Shown here in pieces: positions 62,572 through 64,000 of a DNA stretch of 64,000 bases (position 1 is the first letter of the stretch; each line of letters opens with the position of its first letter). The DNA comes from Amycolatopsis pithecellobii. Its GTDB lineage: Bacteria; Actinomycetota; Actinomycetes; Mycobacteriales; Pseudonocardiaceae. The position numbers and the translations under genes were made by a program. The stretch covers positions 1 through 64,000 of the forward strand of contig NZ_WMBA01000011.1 in the NCBI RefSeq assembly GCF_009707865.1. Reading direction: 5' to 3'. The notes under the pieces are model-generated. The model was not told the origin of the DNA. It searched no databases and saw nothing but the letters and a program-made list of their open reading frames with translations.

Positions 62572-63666
62572 TCAGGCCAGGAGGTCGGTATCACGCAGGC
62601 GCCGCAGCGCCAGCGCGAGCCCGAGGCGGGCGATCCCACTCGGCTCGGTGACGCGGTATCCCAGCCGTTCCTCCGCCCGGGCGACCCGGGCGGACACCGA
62701 GTTGTGATGCAGGTGCAGCTTACGGGCGGCCTCCCGGAGCGATCCGGCCTCGACGACCACCTCGAGCGCCCGAAGCACGTCGAGCCCGCTCGAATCCTCC
62801 GCGAGCTGATCCAGGACGTCGATATCGGCCACCCCGACGATGTCCGCGCTCCGGAGCCGCCCGGCCAGCAACTCGAAAGGCCCGAGGTCCGAGGCGAAGA
62901 CCACCGGGTGCACGGCGGCGTCGGTGCGGGCGGTGCCCGCGGTGGCGTACCGCAGCGCGCGAAGGGCTTTCTCCCAAGAGGACGGTGCGTCGACCGCGTG
63001 CCCGCTCGTGCCGACGCCGACCGTCACCCCGGCGGGAGGCGTCAGATCGGCCGGCAGCGCCCCCGTGATGGCCATTGCGTGCGCGGAACCGATGATGGCG
63101 CGGCGTGGAGCAGCCCCGGACCGGTTCAGCCCCATGGCGAACGCGTCGACACACTCGACCGGTCCGAGCACCGCGAGCATGGTCAGCTGCGTACACGGCT
63201 TGAGGCCGAGCAGGTGCAGGGCCCGGGTTCGCTCGGGGGCGCCCGCGGACCGTCCGACGACCAGTTCCAGGAGGGCGGGATCACCAAGCAGCGGTGACGG
63301 CGCGTCGCTCCGGCCGAGCGTGGCGATACAGGCGATCGCGAGCCGTTCCAGCAGCATGTCGTCCATGGGCAGGGCACGGGCACCGCCGCGGCTGAGCCAC
63401 ACCTGATGTCCCGACGTCGCTTTGCGGACGGCGGCTCCAGTCCCGGCCCGTTCGGCGTCGAAGGTGCCGTCGGGCAGCGCACGGGCCGCGAACTGCCCGT
63501 CGACGTCCTGGAGCCCCACCGCGCACTCGGCCACGACGGCGGCGCTGCGCAGCAGCTCCTCGAGTTTGGCCTGCTGCTCGACGAGGGAGTCGAAGAAGCT
63601 GATCAGGCGGACCGCGTTCTCCGCATCGGCATCAAGCGCCGACAGCCTGAGTAAGAGCCCATGCAC
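62572..63666 (-). CDS. PucR/CdaR-type transcriptional regulator
   Basis: This 364-residue regulator has a C-terminal PucR HTH: LRALEVVVEAGSLREAARKLHLHHNSVSARVARAEERLGY. The N-terminal part is a sensor region without a recognised domain. GTG 63666 is preferred because GAGGTGG lies just upstream and because longer starts, up to 63870, would run into the divergent hydrolase gene at 63862. Members often control neighbouring catabolic genes, so the hydrolase is a likely target. Confidence 0.85.
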   Translation of the reverse strand: MHGLLLRLSALDADAENAVRLISFFDSLVEQQAKLEELLRSAAVVAECAVGLQDVDGQFAARALPDGTFDAERAGTGAAVRKATSGHQVWLSRGGARALPMDDMLLERLAIACIATLGRSDAPSPLLGDPALLELVVGRSAGAPERTRALHLLGLKPCTQLTMLAVLGPVECVDAFAMGLNRSGAAPRRAIIGSAHAMAITGALPADLTPPAGVTVGVGTSGHAVDAPSSWEKALRALRYATAGTARTDAAVHPVVFASDLGPFELLAGRLRSADIVGVADIDVLDQLAEDSSGLDVLRALEVVVEAGSLREAARKLHLHHNSVSARVARAEERLGYRVTEPSGIARLGLALALRRLRDTDLLA

Positions 63667-63861
63667 GGATCCACCTCGACCCTCGGCCAAAACGACACTT
63701 GGCACGCCAGCGTAGCAGCTCGCACCGTGGGCAACGGCCGCTCGAAGCGCCGGTAGCCAACTGGCTGGATCGGGGTGGCAAGGCGACGCCGGGTGGATGA
63801 TGCCCCGGAGATCGGCACGGCGGGACACTGGTGCGGAGATACCTTCGAACGAGAGGCCACC

Positions 63862-64000
63862 GTGGGACACGCCTTCGACCCGGAGCTCCGGCCGTGGATT
63901 TCGCTGCTCCCGGTGCTGGATCTCCGGGATCTGCCGGCCGCGCGAACGTTGCTGGACTCGGTGAACAAGGCGGCGCCTTTCGTGCTGCCAGAAGGCATCT
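63862..64000 (+). CDS. Alpha/beta hydrolase paralogue, 5' part
   Basis: The visible 46 residues (GHAFDPELRPWISLLPVLDL, then AARTLLDS and APFVLPEG) align closely with the N-terminus of the hydrolase at 57142 (GYGFDPELQPWIPMLPALDV). GAGAGG lies 5 bp before the GTG. The gene continues beyond the right edge. It is divergent from the PucR gene; the 195-bp gap should hold both promoters. Confidence 0.85.
   Translation, partial: MGHAFDPELRPWISLLPVLDLRDLPAARTLLDSVNKAAPFVLPEGI

Noticed and set aside
1-64000. CRISPR array, tRNA/rRNA genes, prophage
   Set aside because: No regularly spaced short repeats, no recognisable tRNA or rRNA stretches and no phage structural genes were seen on either strand.

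Overview
The window is high-GC DNA with strong third-position GC bias, frequent GTG and TTG starts and 1-14 bp gene overlaps. Together with F420/deazaflavin-type enzymes, a mycofactocin-type dehydrogenase, MmyB-type XRE regulators, a PucR regulator and a modular type I polyketide synthase, this points to a filamentous actinomycete, most likely Pseudonocardiaceae (Amycolatopsis-like). No rRNA, tRNA, CRISPR array or phage genes were seen. It reads as an accessory, catabolism-rich chromosomal region with one compact biosynthetic locus and signs of gene decay.

Layout. 1-3.9 kb: end of a zinc-type reductase, an IS5-like transposase relic, a TetR gene diverging from an SDR / DUF385 pair, and an aldo/keto reductase. 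3.9-14.3 kb (minus strand): catabolic cluster 1, read SDR, cupin, NHL-repeat protein, thiolase-like protein, DUF35 OB-fold protein, CaiB-type CoA-transferase, a 97-aa conserved protein, a ribose-type ABC importer and an amidohydrolase, with a divergent MmyB-type regulator. 15.3-21.5 kb (minus): an aromatic or N-heteroaromatic degradation cluster with two FAD hydroxylases, a cupin, an unusual RidA protein, an MFS importer and an alcohol dehydrogenase. 21.8-25.5 kb: an MFS transporter and a one-piece sensor kinase/response regulator/LuxR protein.

25.6-35.0 kb (minus) holds the most striking locus: a 2562-residue synthase with order acyl-AMP ligase, ACP, KS, AT, KR, ACP, thioester reductase, followed by an O-methyltransferase carrying an unrecognised ~200-residue N-terminal domain. 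The predicted chemistry is activation of a carboxylic acid, one malonyl extension, beta-keto reduction and reductive release as a 3-hydroxy aldehyde or alcohol, then methylation. A TetR gene, an APC permease, a flavin monooxygenase and an SDR follow.

39.7-43.5 kb: an IS110 transposase with an internal deletion, a pair of membrane-anchored XRE proteins, a small secreted protein with a tendamistat-like cysteine pattern, and a strong hairpin terminator. 43.5-56.7 kb (minus): catabolic cluster 2, which mirrors cluster 1 (thiolase-like + DUF35 + CoA activation + ribose-type ABC importer) and adds a Baeyer-Villiger monooxygenase, an F420-type oxidoreductase, SDRs, two SnoaL-like proteins, and FAH and HIT proteins. 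The divergent alpha/beta hydrolase would fit cleavage of the Baeyer-Villiger ester or lactone. 58.2-62.5 kb: a 2-oxo acid dehydrogenase E1/E2 pair, the E1 broken by a single-base frameshift, next to a badly decayed MDR dehydrogenase pseudogene. 62.6-64 kb: a PucR regulator diverging from a second hydrolase paralogous to the first and cut by the window edge.
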